Position numbers and translations under genes: made by a program. 64,000 bases of DNA from Amaranthus tricolor (Eukaryota; Streptophyta; Magnoliopsida; Caryophyllales; Amaranthaceae): positions 13,063,818-13,127,817 of the forward strand of contig NC_080056.1 of the NCBI RefSeq assembly GCF_026212465.1. The letters are read 5' to 3'. This document shows, piece by piece, positions 33,231-53,605 of this stretch; positions within the stretch are counted from its first letter, which is position 1, and every line of letters begins with the position of its first letter. The notes under the pieces were generated by a model. That model was not told the origin of the DNA. It ran no database searches and saw nothing but the letters and a program-made list of their open reading frames with translations.

Positions 33231-33930
33231 AAAAAAATAAAAATAAAAATTGTTTTTTATTTCTACATGGTGTTGCCCCACCTCCATTCCCATTTTTTTG
33301 TATATCCTCTTTAAATATTTGTTAATTTTTATTTGTTAATGTTAAATTGTTAATGTGTTATTTTTTAATCTTAAATTCTTAATCTTAGTGTTTGTAATTT
33401 GAATTTTGAAAGATTGTTTAGTTCCATAGTTGATAGCGACTATATTTCCTTCTATTTTCTCTCTGAAAAAAAGACGAAATTAGAGAGGCGATTAGAATTG
33501 GCCACGTCTAATTTTTTAGCTCCACAAAATTACTCTGCCCTCATTCTCATGTGAATAGTGTAGATTTTGTAGTCGTAGTAAAGATCGCTACTCTCACGTG
33601 TCATTGTGTTCGAATTGGTTTATTCCAAATTGATGAATTAAAATTAATGTGCACATTTTATAAGTCATTGGCGCCCTTACTCGCATTGCCATATGATTTT
33701 AGGATATATCTTCTTGGCTTATTAAGTATACATCTTGTATCTTTTCGATTGTATGTTGATATTAACAATAAGTTTAACTCAATTTAACAAAGTGTTAGTT
33801 TGAATTCTTCCATATCATCCTTTCATATGAGTATTTTGAGTTGAATATCTTTTAGTTAAGATTAAAAATATTTTACTATTAATATTATATTACTATAATT
33901 AGAACATAGCAACATAAATGTTATACCACA
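33231..33930. other. non-coding DNA
   Basis: Nothing recognised. One open frame of 78 codons at 33551-33787 shows no family features and is probably chance. Confidence 0.5.
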
Positions 33931-34294
33931 CACTACAACATAATTTGCTTTATTGGGATATATTTAGCGACATTTAATTTAAATGTTAATATTTTAAATT
34001 TCTAATAGTATATATAATGAATTTAGTGACATTTCTTAGACCCTTTAGCAGCATAATAAAAAATTATACGAAAGTTTTTCGCAACATAAGATCTAGTGAT
34101 ATTTTTCATAAATGTCACTATGGACTATAGTAACAATTACATATGCCAGTAAAGGCCAAATAAAATGTCACTAAATCACTTTATAGTAAAACTTAAAATA
34201 AGAACCGACAATTATTACATTAAAAATATAAATCAGTGTTAATTTTTTGATGCCACTAAATCCAATGTTGCAAAAAGTTAAATTTATTGTAATG
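33931..34294. mobile_element. CACTA-like MITE (degenerate)
   Basis: The left end CACTACAACATAATTTG is roughly mirrored by the right end (reverse complement CATTACAATAAATTTAAC). The interior has repeated GTCACTA/TAGTGAC words in both orientations, typical of CACTA subterminal regions. No clean 3-bp target duplication. Confidence 0.4.
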
Positions 34295-34694
34295 AGATAT
34301 AATCATAATACTTAAGACTATATAGGGACTAGTAGGAGGAAATTTTGGAGTTGAATATGAATAATCCATATATATAGTTAGCTCTAAACTAAAGTTGTTT
34401 ATTTCAGTGACACATATTAAAACTTGCATTCATAAATATTTTTCTCGGAAAAAATTCTAAGGATAAAAAATAAATATTCAACAAATGAATAAAAATTTTG
34501 CTAAGAATTCTCTTGCGCAATAATAGTATGTAGGTATATCTTATTTATTTATTATGTTTTGCTTGCCATTCAAGACAAAATGGAAAATGTTGTAATGATA
34601 TGGCTATTAAGGAAGAATTTACAACTAAAATAAACAACCAAAAACACATACATCAACTACACTAAGTACATAACAATACTAAATAGAGTAAATA

Positions 34695-34968
34695 CTCCCT
34701 CCGATCTTATGAATTAGTCCAATTTCCTTATTTGGCAAAACCTTTGAATTAGTCCCATTTCTATTTTTGGCAATCCTTTTTTATTTAAATACCCTTAGTT
34801 CACACAAGTAATTACGAATATACCCCCATATACCTTACTTACCCAACTACCCTTCACTACTTATCCTTCACTACTTACCCTTTACTATTTATCCTTTTTA
34901 ATGGACCCTACACAATCCTTAATATCCGTGCCCAAGCAAATGGAACTAATTCATAAGATCGGAGGGAG
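34695..34968. mobile_element. Stowaway MITE
   Basis: Begins CTCCCTCCGATCTTATGAAT, ends with the exact reverse complement, and is flanked by TA on both sides (34693-34694 and 34969-34970). 274 bp, no coding capacity. CTCCCTCCG plus TA target duplication is the Stowaway (Tc1/mariner) signature. Confidence 0.93.
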
Positions 34969-34970
34969 TA

Positions 34971-36119
34971 ATATATATAAGCTGGGCAGTTTAAGGCTCT
35001 ATGTCATGATAAACATAATTAATTCTGAATTATATATATGTAAAATATAAAACAAAAGAACCATAATCAAATTTTGGCTCGGCACATAAAAGTGTGTGTT
35101 AGGCTCATACTAACTTTTTTATTGACAAATTGGCCATGTTTTTGCAGATGAAGAGTATATTATATACTCAATCATAAATTTATAATTCTAAATTCTATCA
35201 ATAATTTGTGGTTATATTATTATATTCCCTCAGATTTGGTCTTCACATATTGAATTTTTGAAAAAATTAAGAATTTTCTTTTTATAATATAGAAATAATA
35301 ATGCTGAGATAGATAATAAAAATATTATTTTATTAAATATTAAGTTACTTGAAAAATATGAGAAAGATAATAATTTAAAAATCATATTATATATTCCGAT
35401 AAAGTTATTGAAAAATTCCAATGTTAGATTTTAAAGTAGTACCTGACAAATAAACATAAATTACTAGCTGAAAAGGATTATATAACAGCCACTAAATATA
35501 TTTTTTTTGTACAAAAAATATATACAATATACTCTTCATTTATTGTTAACTAAAATATGAAAAGCAATAAATTATAACATAATTTTAAAATTTTCTGCAC
35601 AAAATAATTTAGTGAGAAATATATGAATATATATATTTAAAAATATATTGAAAAAGGGAGTGTATCAACATGATTTCTTTAGTCCAACCAATTGATTATA
35701 GTATTATATAGATAGTACAACTTTCATGTATATATGCGAAAAAGATTTAAAACAACTCATTTTAATAAGTGAAGAAAATCAAAGTGGAACAAAAGGTATT
35801 TTATATTAAAACAATAAAGTTTTTATAAGTAGATGAACTGAACTAAACATTAAAGCATCTTTAAAATGTGAGTAACGAATAGTGAGATGATATAACATAA
35901 AAGGTCAATTAATTAAATATATTGTGTGAGTGTGTGAGTAAATAGTGAAAGAAGTAAATTACTCTACATTTGACAATAATAAAATGCTTACAATCTCCTT
36001 TTATTAATATATTACTTTATTTAACAATAAAAAAATTGTTACAATCTTATAGCTAAATTTGGAAAGAAAAGAGGAAAATGAATATTTATTACCCGTTTAT
36101 TAATATATTACTTTATTAA
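34971..36119. other. AT-rich DNA without recognisable genes
   Basis: Nothing recognised apart from A/T runs and short TATA repeats. Confidence 0.55.
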
Positions 36120-36121
36120 TA

Positions 36122-36795
36122 CTCCTTCTCTTCCCATTAGTAAAGAAAATGACAAATAGTTGAAAATCAATGAAGTGAGAGAGAAAATTATGTGGATTAA
36201 ATTTATAAAAAAAATGATAATACTCTTTTTGTTCCTTAAAGTTTTTATAATTGTCATTTTGGGTTTTTTTTTTTTTTAAGTTTTTTTATTTTGATATTTG
36301 GCTACTTTTATTTGTTATTCAAAAATTTTCTATTTTGTATAGCAAATTTTAGATATAATAATCTTATTTATAATTATTTTAATATTTTGTTAATACTTAT
36401 AGTCCTCATATGATTTTCACTAACTTTTATTTTCATTTTTATAACGCTTATGGTTCCTATATTTTTTTTCCTGATTTATTTAAATATATTTTTAATAATT
36501 ATGGTTTTTATATTTTTTTCACCATATTTAATTTAACATTTTTTAATGCTAATACTAGTCTTTAGTTTTTTCTATTAAATTTATTATTTAATAAAATAAT
36601 AAATCTATTATCTAAAAGATTTTATTTTTCTTAATTGTTTGAAACATTTCTTATTAAACAACTTTTAAGGAATGAATTACATAAAAAGGTGGTAGATCAA
36701 TAACAAATATTTTTTCTGTCTTTTTCAATTTACTACCTCTTTTCATTTTAGTTTGTCTTATTCATTTTGAATTTTTTTCACTAAAAGGGAAGGAG
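36122..36795. mobile_element. Stowaway-like element, degenerate
   Basis: Left end CTCCTTCTCTTCCCATTAG and right end (reverse complement) CTCCTTCCCTTTTAGTG, each next to TA. It is longer than usual (about 670 bp) and may contain another element starting at about 36224. Confidence 0.45.
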
Positions 36796-37912
36796 TATGA
36801 CCTTATAGTGGAATTGATATTTATTATTATTAATAGAATAATAATATAATTCGACATACTTCTATAAAATAGGGTAATTGAAAGAGACTACTTCATTCCA
36901 AAATATTTCTCTGTTTCTTCTTTCACACATACTGAGACTTCTGTTTCTCATCAGAATATTATCTTGCGAATGGTTTTTCCTCCATGTTTATGTAAGTATA
37001 GTCCGATCCTTCCAAACTCTATTTTTAATTTCTTTTGACTTTGTTTTGAGGTTGAATGGAGTGAATTTGGTTTCGCCAAAATAAATTACTTCAATTTTCA
37101 AGAAAATTATATGAAAAATGTAAAATATATAATTTTTTTTGTTTGGGTAGATGGAAAACAATGAGAAATTATGAGGAAAAGTGAAGTACAATATGATACT
37201 AATACATTTGAGATAAATATTTATAATTTCATTAATAGAGTATAACATCTTTAGTGTAGGGATTTTTTATATCACTGATGTGTGAGGCGCGACCGTGAAT
37301 ATATCTTACATTGATAAATTTATGTAACACTTGTATAAAAGAAGTGTTGACTGTACACAAATCTAATTAGATTCATTTTAAAATTCATTGGTAAAAAAAA
37401 ATAATTCATTAAACTTATATGTATATACTAATATTCATAAGAAACTATTGAATCCAAAAATAATTTTTTTTCAAATCAAACACACCCTACCCTATAAGTT
37501 TGCATGATATTAATGAGAAGATTGTTGAGTTTGAGATGATTTTTCACTGATTTGAAAATTTTTATTTTTTTTTGTAAACTTTGGTTTTAATGAAAAGGTT
37601 ATAAAGTTTTTAGCAGTTTTTTTAAAACGGATGGAGGAGCATAAATCTAAACAAAGGAGTATAAAGTAGAGACGTTATTTTTTGCATGAAATTTCCTCAG
37701 AGATGGAGTATTGGATATTTAGATTAGTAATATGTAGAAATTATCTTTTCTTTTTAACTCAAATAAAATAATTTGCATTTACGTTGATTATCATGAGTTC
37801 TTCTTGTAGGAGATAGTAAAGATCTTGGAGTAGCAACAAAAATTTGGTGCAGACAGAACTCAGATACTGTTAGTAAATTAATATTTGTCCTTATTTTATT
37901 TTGTAAAAATTA

Positions 37913-38119
37913 CTCTATCCTCTTTGATGCACATCGAGAATTTGAGTTATTTTTAAGAAAGTAGTAATAAATGAAAACAGAAAATAAATTGTGTGGATGA
38001 AATTAAAAGTGAGATTAAGTATATAGAAATTAAAAGAAAATGATTGATCATTGTTCAAAAATAAAAATGAAACAAATTAAGTGAAACAGACCAAAACAAA
38101 TTAAATAGGACGGAAGGAG
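37913..38119. mobile_element. Stowaway-like MITE
   Basis: Right end AATAGGACGGAAGGAG with TA after it; left end CTCTATCCTCTTTGATG with TA before it. 207 bp. Confidence 0.55.
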
Positions 38120-38534
38120 TATTTTATACTAATAGGATAGGATAGAGTTGCATCATTTTAAAACTTAAAAAATAGTTGCAGTACTATAATTAAAAAATTT
38201 ATTTTTAAAAATCACAACTTTAGTTGATTATTTTTTTTAATATTTCACTTTTCGTCTTTTTTTAGAAAAACAAATCCACCTTTACTCATTTTTTCTTTCA
38301 AAAAAATTTATTAATTTCTCTTGTTAACTCTTTATAAAAATGATAAATGACATGCATGATCATCTTATTATTTGGACCTCTAAAAGGATGAATAAAGCAA
38401 AGATGAGATTTTTAAAAACTAAGTTAAAGATAGATTTTTTAAAAGATAAACAACCGAAGTAAAATTTTTAAAAGTAGATTTTCCTTTTAATTATTATGCA
38501 ATATTTAGTTGATTGAAATATATTAGAATTTTAA

Positions 38535-38830
38535 TAGTCCGTTTGGTAGGTGATAATAAACGGTGGTAATAAGAATGAAAAACTAGTGTAATTTTGATTG
38601 CAAAAACTTTTAGCTATCTTGATAGTCATGCTTATCTAACTTTAATCATCTCATTTTCTTCATAAAATTATTTCCAACTTATTACCATTATGAGAGTTGG
38701 TATTAGATGATAATGAAAATTTGTAAATAATTTTTTTGATCAAAGTTTCATTACTATGAGAATGATATGAAACTTTTTTTGAAATTTTACACTATAAATC
38801 ACTATTTAATATCACTAACCAAATGGGCCG
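38535..38830. mobile_element. MITE of the CCGTTTGGTAGGTGATAAT family, copy 1
   Basis: Left end GTCCGTTTGGTAGGTGATA, right end (reverse complement) GCCCATTTGGTTAGTGATA; about 295 bp. A second copy lies in intron 1 of the ABC transporter gene (44945-45258), with the same interior words (TTTTGATT, CATGCTT.TC.AACTTTAATC, ATTAG.TGATAATGAAAATTT). No clean target duplication could be fixed, so the superfamily (PIF/Harbinger or hAT) is open. Confidence 0.75.
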
Positions 38831-39144
38831 TAAGTTCTTACTTAGCTACCTTTGTTGCTCTCACTTTGTTCAAGTTGTAAAATGTGTGAAATTTAGTGGA
38901 AAAGTGGATTATGTTGGAGAATATAATTGATTAAGATGGAGAGTAAATATAAATTTGTTAAATACAATTTAAAGAATAAGAGTGAGATCATTGCTAATAA
39001 AGGAAAATATACAAAATCAGTGAGACACCTTATCACATTACTTTGACAGAAGTCAGAACACTTTATCCCTATGAGTTGAAATAATTGGCTTTACCCTTTG
39101 GAGTTTTGTTACAATACACAATGATTTGAAACCAAGTTCATATC

Positions 39145-39357
39145 ATGAATCATGAACATAAAGAAAATAAATGTCCAACAGAAGAAAACAAGAGTGATAG
39201 GAATATTTTAGGAATGCTTATATTAGCTCAATTATGGCTGGACGATGGATCTGCTGCTCAGTTACTACTTGTCTTTTTCTTCTTAACTAGCTTGTTAGGA
39301 ACCGTGCTCATGTTATGTTATGTGCATTCAGAGAAATTTAGGCCCGGGCTTGACTAA
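39145..39357 (+). CDS. small hypothetical protein, one membrane segment (70 aa)
   Basis: An open frame starting ATG, with a charged N-terminus (NHEHKENKCPTEENK) and one long hydrophobic stretch (AAQLLLVFFFLTSLLGTVLM), ending in a short polar tail. I recognise no family. Base composition here is less AT-biased than the surroundings, which may hint at an old exon. It stands alone, without a recognisable promoter or splice partners. Chance or a gene remnant are as likely as a real gene. Confidence 0.2.
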   Translation: MNHEHKENKCPTEENKSDRNILGMLILAQLWLDDGSAAQLLLVFFFLTSLLGTVLMLCYVHSEKFRPGLD

Positions 39358-39637
39358 GCTATAATCTAAATTATTTAATTAAAAAATTTTATTAATGTGG
39401 AATTGCATAACATATATTATAGGATAATAATAGTCAAGTTGATTCGGCACGTAGCACAAATGCAGAGATGAGACCGTTAGAGTATAACTACTAAACAACT
39501 CTAAGGCTCTATTAAGTCACTTATTCATCAATCAACCAAATATTTAAGCTAATGATTGTGGTCAAAAACTTGTTCTACACTATATCAGAGTGTTTCTTTC
39601 ACTTGGATTTCCTATAAGCTTTTGTTCTAAATTATTA

Positions 39638-39735
39638 CTCCCAATATCCTTTACTTTTGAGTTTTTACCATACCCAAGGACTCAAAACTCTCACATATTT
39701 GAGTTTTAAAGTGCAAATCAAAGGGTCAGATGGAG
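39638..39735. mobile_element. short Stowaway-like remnant
   Basis: CTCCCAATATCCTTTACTTT at the left and a roughly complementary AAAGGGTCAGATGGAG at the right, both next to TA; 98 bp. Confidence 0.45.
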
Positions 39736-40045
39736 TATAAGTAGCTATAATGCTTGAACTATTATCCAACGTTCTTATAATATTTTTAAGAAACCAACTT
39801 AACAAAAAGTTTAAGCTGAGAATATATTAAATACTTTTAACATGCCTCCTAAAGAAATATGGAATTACGGATGCAGCACAGACGCTCCTTATAGCAAATG
39901 CTAACATTCCACTTGAAATAATAAGATGAGGATGAGATTCGAACCCTCTAAACTTTTTGTCACATTTACTTCTGATACTATGTCAAACAAGTAACTCAAC
40001 CCAAAGCTTATGAATCGTTCTATTTCCATTCCATGATATGAAATA

Positions 40046-40286
40046 CTTTCTCCCTTTCATTATACTTGATACGCTTTCCTTATTCAACAGTATCAAATTT
40101 CTTGCAGCATTACTATTCCTAGCAAAATGTAAATATCTATTTTGCCCCTAATTTTTGCCATACTCATATCTTATTAACCTTTTTACACTTATCTCCTAAA
40201 ATGCTATAATGGTCTATTTAATACAAATATGCTAATTTCTTAATTCTCATGTAAAACCCTTATATAGCGGGTAAAACAGAACAGAG
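40046..40286. mobile_element. possible Stowaway-like remnant
   Basis: Left CTTTCTCCCTTTCATTATAC after TA, right GGTAAAACAGAACAGAG before TA. The arms match only loosely. Confidence 0.25.
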
Positions 40287-41018
40287 TAAGTATATTCTAA
40301 TAAATGTTATAACTAATAAATTTATCATGAATTGTTTTGTTTCCATTCAATGAAATTCCTTGAATATAGAATATATCATTCTTCATCAACCTGCGTGTAT
40401 ACTCTAAATTAGATACTCTAATGTATGAGATTTAGTTGCATGAATTACCCATGCGATATTGCATGTACAGATCTTCACAACTATTATACTAATACTAGAT
40501 AGATTGATGCGTCCAGAACGATTTATGAATTATGAATTATTTATAAAAATTTAGTAATTCTATATACGTAAATAACCTATTATATGAATTCTAAATCATA
40601 TTAAAAACTATAAATTGATTGGTTTTAAAAGTGTAAAAGTATTACTATTTGATTGAGAGACATATTTCTAATGGATGTAAAACATAATCATAAAATTATA
40701 CACTAAACAACATAAATAATTATAAGTAATTACATAAAAACAATAAAAAATTTTCACACATAAAAATAATTAAAAAATAATTTAAATATTCAATGTCTTT
40801 GTAAAAGCTTAAAATACGTTTTCAGCCGAAAGAACAAATTTTTTACTATAATAATTAACATAAAACCTAATTTATTTATTTATGTATTATAAATTTGTCA
40901 AATATAGGTGATAGAATCATCATTTGAAATTTCTTTCAATGGTGTCTTTTCCTAATTATTTAATTATAATTAGTAATCTATTTAATTTGTATAATTTTTT
41001 TAATAATAGCCATGTAAG

Positions 41019-41148
<130 letters not shown>

Positions 41149-41149
41149 T

Positions 41150-42084
41150 TATCTATAACAAAAATATATTTCAAAATTAATTTTTTTTCTTAATTTATTA
41201 CAAAATATTTTAATGAAAATAAGTTTTTTACATAAATAATTATGATATCCGATAATTATCCATTGTAACTAAAGGATACTATATTTTTAATTGATTGTAT
41301 ATGGTAAAAATTTGTAATGAGATGTATAATTATCCGTGAAGAGGTCTAAAACACACTCCTATTATGTACTACAGTCCAAAAATATGACTTCTGTTGCCAT
41401 TGCAATAATAGTCTGGAAATGCAAAAACAGGATGATGCAGTTGATCTACTGTTACTATCTGTTGAATCCATGATAAATCTCTTGAGTAACCTTAAAACTG
41501 TTGGGTAGTAACAATTATTGGTCACATAATCACCTCATGGGCCACTCGTGTGGACACGCTCATAGGACATCCGTGGACTCAGGCCCACAAATCAACGAAT
41601 AATGATCGTTGGCTTGCATATACACTTAGTAAGGTTCACTCTTTGGCAAAATCATATGGTAGAATGCAATTGATAACTTAATATTTTAGTGATGTAGGAT
41701 CTTCTCATATGTGAAGTACTTCAACAAACACACGGGTTTGTTTGAGGGGTAGATAGATTTGAAAATCTTTGCAACCCCATAATGTAAACTTGTTTTCTTC
41801 TAGTAGAATTTTTAAATCATACACAAAGTCATGAAGATTAAAAATTAGCTATCCTAGTACAAACTAGCCGAGTGATTTTATATTGGAACGGTTTATCCCA
41901 TATCAATGAATTGAAGACAGCATCATATAATTTTGAGATGATATCACAATTATGCTGACATTGATCTTAATTCAGTTATCATTTTATGAATCATGCAGTC
42001 CTAACTCCTATACACATCTTAAAACACTATAACTCTACAATCACATAACTAACCCTAAAAATCTCATTTACATATTGAAAGAGA
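41150..42084. other. non-coding region upstream of the ABC transporter
   Basis: No coding similarity seen. It lies upstream of the LTR-like repeat and of the gene at 42866; part of it may be distal promoter. Confidence 0.4.
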
Positions 42085-42516
42085 ATAGCTCGTGCTCAAC
42101 AATGGTAGAAAACGATGTAGAAGATGAGTGAAACAACAGAGCAGTAAACAAGAGACACAACAAACAACAACAACAATGTGTTTATGAGGCTTCTATGGAT
42201 ATTTCCCCTCAAATAAAGTATCTTATCATTAATATAATCTCAATTACACTAATGACTCAACTTACAATAGTGAAGAGTTCACTCTTAACCCATAAAGGTT
42301 TCACCTTTAATGGTGAAACTCCACAAATGCCACTAATACAAAGAAAACACTCTAATAGCCAATGCCTTAGCTTCTCTAATGTATTTGCCTCACCTCTTAT
42401 GTTTCTAGTGATGTTCTAAGCCTCTTTTTATAGCCTACAACATAATAGAAACCCCAGGGCAAAACCCATGAAGCCCCAAAGTAAACAGCTTGCAAAACAG
42501 AATGTCGCAAAAACTG
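42085..42516 (-). repeat. LTR-like repeat in the ABC transporter upstream region (copy 1)
   Basis: The reverse complement of 57.0-57.45 kb aligns with this stretch over about 430 bp, including CTTACAATAGT.AAGAG, CATAAAGGTTTCACCTTTAA, TACAAAGAAAACACTCTAAT and CAAAACAGAATGTCGCAA. Read on the minus strand it has a TATA-like TATAAAAAGAGGCTT (about 42421-42435), followed by what could be R and U5. No coding part or second LTR is attached, so it may be a solo LTR or a fragment. It ends about 350 bp before the start codon of the transporter. Confidence 0.6.
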
Positions 42517-42865
42517 CCCCTGTACTCCGCTCGACCGAGCCATGGATGCTCACTACCTGCTGCTGTTGCTTCACACTTCGATCGAGCATACCTTCATTTG
42601 AGCCTTGCCTCGTTCAAGGCACAATCCAAGGCTCCTTTGGTGCATCACACTCATGTTTTTCATTGTACCATCACCATGACACATCGAAGACTCTCTTGTG
42701 TTGCTCACAACACCATCACATTTGGTAGATTGGGCACTTGCTCTAACACATACAAACACAGTTGCACAATTTATTAATAAAGTTCTATAATATATTTGTC
42801 TATACTGAGTGAATTTTATGTCTTTTGATGCAGAATCAGTTGAAAAAGAGCAGTGAAAGGTGAAA

Positions 42866-49969
<7,104 letters not shown>

Positions 49970-50092
49970 ACCAAAGGCATTAGGGAAACTATACTTATCG
50001 AATAAACAAAGCTTAAGTTAAAACAATTTATTATCTAACTCATTTAAGTCTCATAAAAAGCTAAACCACTTTTTTAATAGTTTTCTCTATTA

Positions 50093-50346
50093 CTCCCTCC
50101 TATTTACTTTAAATGTTCCAATTAGTTTTGGCACATTTATTAATTCACGTTTTCAATCTTAAATATCATTAATTGCTTAATTAAAAAAAATAAAAAGTTG
50201 ATATTAATAAAATTTACATTAAGACGAATCAAACAAGATTGCAAATAAATATGTTTTGACTTATAGATTAAAAAAATCACATAATAAGAGTAATTGATGA
50301 ATAGTGTTGGAAAATCAAATGAGACATTTAAAATGAATAGGAGGTC
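50093..50346. mobile_element. Stowaway MITE downstream of the ABC transporter
   Basis: Starts CTCCCTCCTATTTACTTTAA after TA and ends GACATTTAAAATGAATAGGAGG with a slightly damaged last few bases. About 254 bp, 120 bp after the stop codon, so it may lie within the 3' untranslated region. Confidence 0.75.
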
Positions 50347-50541
50347 TAAAATTTTGACAAATAAAGTGACAGGAACTTATGTGTATAGATGATTTTATGA
50401 CCAAATGCATCTTATATAAATAAGTTCTTGTCACTTCATTGGTCTTACTTGAGTAAATGACAAAATAAAGAAATATATACCTTCATATGCTAAACTTAAG
50501 TTGCAAGTAACATAATAATTAAGATAATATCTCTTCGCATG

Positions 50542-50546
<5 letters not shown>

Positions 50547-50608
<62 letters not shown>

Positions 50609-50631
50609 TATATATATATATGCATATATAC

Positions 50632-50706
<75 letters not shown>
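50547..50706. repeat. (AT)n microsatellite with GC-interrupted centre
   Basis: About 160 bp of TA repeats with TATGCATATA and TATACATATA interruptions in the middle. Confidence 0.97.
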
Positions 50707-50709
<3 letters not shown>

Positions 50710-50769
50710 CGAATAAACTTGAGTTTGAACTGTTGAACAAATAATTAACAATTTAATCCATTTGAACAT

Positions 50770-51399
50770 GCCTATTTATTTTTAATATTTACTCTTCAAG
50801 AGATGAAACACACTAATCCTAATAAATAGGAGGACTTATCTAATCTTGTATAACTAAAACTCCTTATTAGCGACCCCAAGCATTCTCTTTATTACCTCCT
50901 TTTACGGTATAATATTTGAAAATGTCAAAGGCTTACTAATCTTAATTTGAGAATAGTGCCATACTCATGTCAAAAGAATCCTATAAATATAACAATGAAA
51001 TTCTGAAAAAGATTTTTGAAGAAGATCAGAAAGGTTAGTCTAATATGTATCAATATCACTACTAAAAATCCATGTAAATAACTAGATATCTTTATGTCTC
51101 TATAGCCCACGAATTTGCTCTATTAGTCAACTTACAACTAGTCCATTAATGAATCATTTATGTCCATTATACTGATTCAAATCAGGGACAAAATGCATTT
51201 TAAATAATTGTGTTCACTTAATAGAGTTACATTCATCAAATCACCTATTTGATAAACCTATTAAATGTTACAAAATACTTTGGACATTTTGTGTAACACC
51301 AAATCATGATTAAATAAGAACTTACACTCTAATGATAAACATGAATAAACGTATTCAAATGTTTTTACATTTTTGACTAATTGAAGAATAGTACACAGT
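50770..51399. other. non-coding DNA
   Basis: No feature recognised. Confidence 0.45.
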
Positions 51400-53070
51400 T
51401 AAAAGCACTTTCTTATATGTATGAAACTCAACCCTTAGTATGAGACACATGCTAATGTTGAAATAATGTTTTAGCCAACAAATCTACACTATTGTTATTC
51501 GCCTAACTTTTGCAAAGTATCACATCTATCTTTTTTAACAATCTTATGAAATAATGTGAAACTTTTAAGCAACGTGTTTGGGCATCTACGCAAGATAATA
51601 CCATTTCTAACACTAAGCACAACTTCTATTTTTGAAAAGAATTTCTTTTATCCTAACAGTATCAAGCGCTACTTTACTTCTCATTCCATACACTAAGAAA
51701 TGATCCTTAGTTCTATTCAAGTACTTTAGCATGTTCTTAGTTGCATTCTAGAGTGCATCACTTGGATTTGATTGGATTGTGTTAAATATACTCAAAATAT
51801 ATAAGAAATCTAGTCAAGTACAAACATGACAACTACAATGGACGTATGGCCAAGGCATAAGGTACATTATACTCTTCCTCTTAATTTAATCGATGTACAA
51901 AAGACATTGAGTCTTGTTAAGCGTTAAACTATATTGCATTGGGAGGAATTATCTTTTCGAATTTTCCATGTTGAACCTTGTAAGAGTCTTATTAATATAA
52001 GTCCTTTAACTTAGTCCAATCAATCGTTTATTCCTATCCTTATAGATCTTGATCCCTAACATGTACTCAACTTTTCTAAGGTTTTGCATAAAGAAATAAT
52101 TATTTAGCCATTTAACCGAGTAAAGGATGGAATTATCGTTTCCTATGAGTAATATGTCATGTACACATATGACAAAGAAGATATACTACTCCCACTAAAC
52201 TTCTTGTAGACACAAACTTCATCTTCAATTTCAGAAAAACCAAACTGTTTGATTATTTCATTTAAACGAAGGTTACAACTCTGAGATGCTTGCTTCAGTC
52301 CATAAATAGACTTTTGAAGCTTACATACTGACCTTGTTAGGATTTTTCTAGATCCTCAAAATCTTTAGGTTGTGTCATGTACACATCCTATTTCAAGAGC
52401 CCATTTAAGAATGTTGTTTTAACATCCATCTACTAAGTCTCACTCTCATAGAATGCAACAATAGCTAAGAGTATCTCTATAGATTTAAGCATCGCTACTA
52501 GTGATGATGTTTTATCATAGTCTACACCATGACCTTGTTTGTATCCTTTTGCTGCTACTCCTATCTTAAAAACACTAATGTCTCTATTCTTGTCTTAAAC
52601 TCATTTGCAACCAGTAGATGCTAAGCATTGGACAACTGTACCAAGTCCTACAGTTGATTTTTTCATGCATGAAATCCATTTTGAAAATTGTGGTTCCAAG
52701 CCACTTTTTGGAGTGTTGACTCGCAAAATCACTTTTGTAGCTAGTAGGTTCTTCGTATTTTAAAATTATTATATCAGAACTTTAGTCAACAAGAAATTCA
52801 TAAGCCATCTGATGGGTTTCTTGGTCTATCAAACCTACTTAAGGCAGCAATATAAGAAATTCGGTTCTCAATAGTTGGAGAAATCTCGTACGAATTAGGT
52901 TCGACTAGGCAGTAGGAGGTTGTGTTAGAATCACTTACTCCAACATTATGTAAGGCAAGAGAAGAGTATCACATGCATTGACTGAACTTCCTCAACCAAA
53001 ATCATTAGCACAAGTACTTTTGCTTCTGATATAAAGTGGTTCACATATATTTGTTGCAACACTCATATTA
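51400..53070 (-). pseudogene. Ty1/copia reverse transcriptase-RNase H, heavily degraded
   Basis: The minus strand gives, in several frames, KGYKQGHGVDYD, MDVKTTFLNG, VYMTQPKDFED, CKLQKSIYGLKQASQSCNLR, EIIKQFGFSEIEDEVCVYKK and remains of a VDDI box where stops intervene. Lower positions match the RNase H region only weakly. The hAT element at 53079 lies at its upstream side. No LTR was identified. Confidence 0.8.
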
Positions 53071-53078
53071 CTCCCACT
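53071..53078. repeat. target site duplication CTCCCACT (left)
   Basis: Exactly repeated at 56779-56786, directly after the hAT element. Confidence 0.95.
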
Positions 53079-53084
53079 TAGGCA

Positions 53085-53260
53085 TGGCCACGGTCCGGGT
53101 TGGGCCGGTTCCGTTCTGGTTCCATCCGGTTCCGGTTCCATTTGGAACCTGTCGCGAACGGTTCCGGTTCCGGGCGGTTCCAAACGGTTCGTTGGCGGTT
53201 CATGAGGCGGTTCCGGCGGTTCCAACTCGGGGGAAGGGCGGGTCGGACCATCGGTTCCAT
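53085..53260. repeat. GGTTCC subterminal repeats, left end of the hAT element
   Basis: At least ten GGTTCC or GGAACC words in about 170 bp, much richer in G and C than the rest of the window. In hAT elements such repeats are transposase binding sites (family knowledge). Confidence 0.85.
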
Positions 53261-53605
53261 TTTTATTTTTCCTTAAATATTTATATAATATAAAAATACT
53301 ATAATATTGCGGACGTACCTTTGATGATTACTTGATTATTAGCGAAATTCGTTGCTTGTCAAGTTGTCATCGTTATTAAAATATTTACTAAAAAGAATGA
53401 AAAAAATAAATTAATAAGAAACGAATCAACGATAATGTCGATAAAGATGATTAATAAAAAAAGAGGGAGAAAATGGACTTGAACCTAGTACCCAAAGGAA
53501 TACTAAGCTGCCTACGTATCCCCAAGGAATCAAAGCCCACGTAGTTCTTTGTCATACCTTTTATTTGTAGTTGTTGAATGTTGATTTATCGTTGTCCGAT
53601 TGATC

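Noticed and set aside
33551..33787. 78-codon plus-strand frame
   Set aside because: No family features, no splice context; chance is likely in this much DNA.
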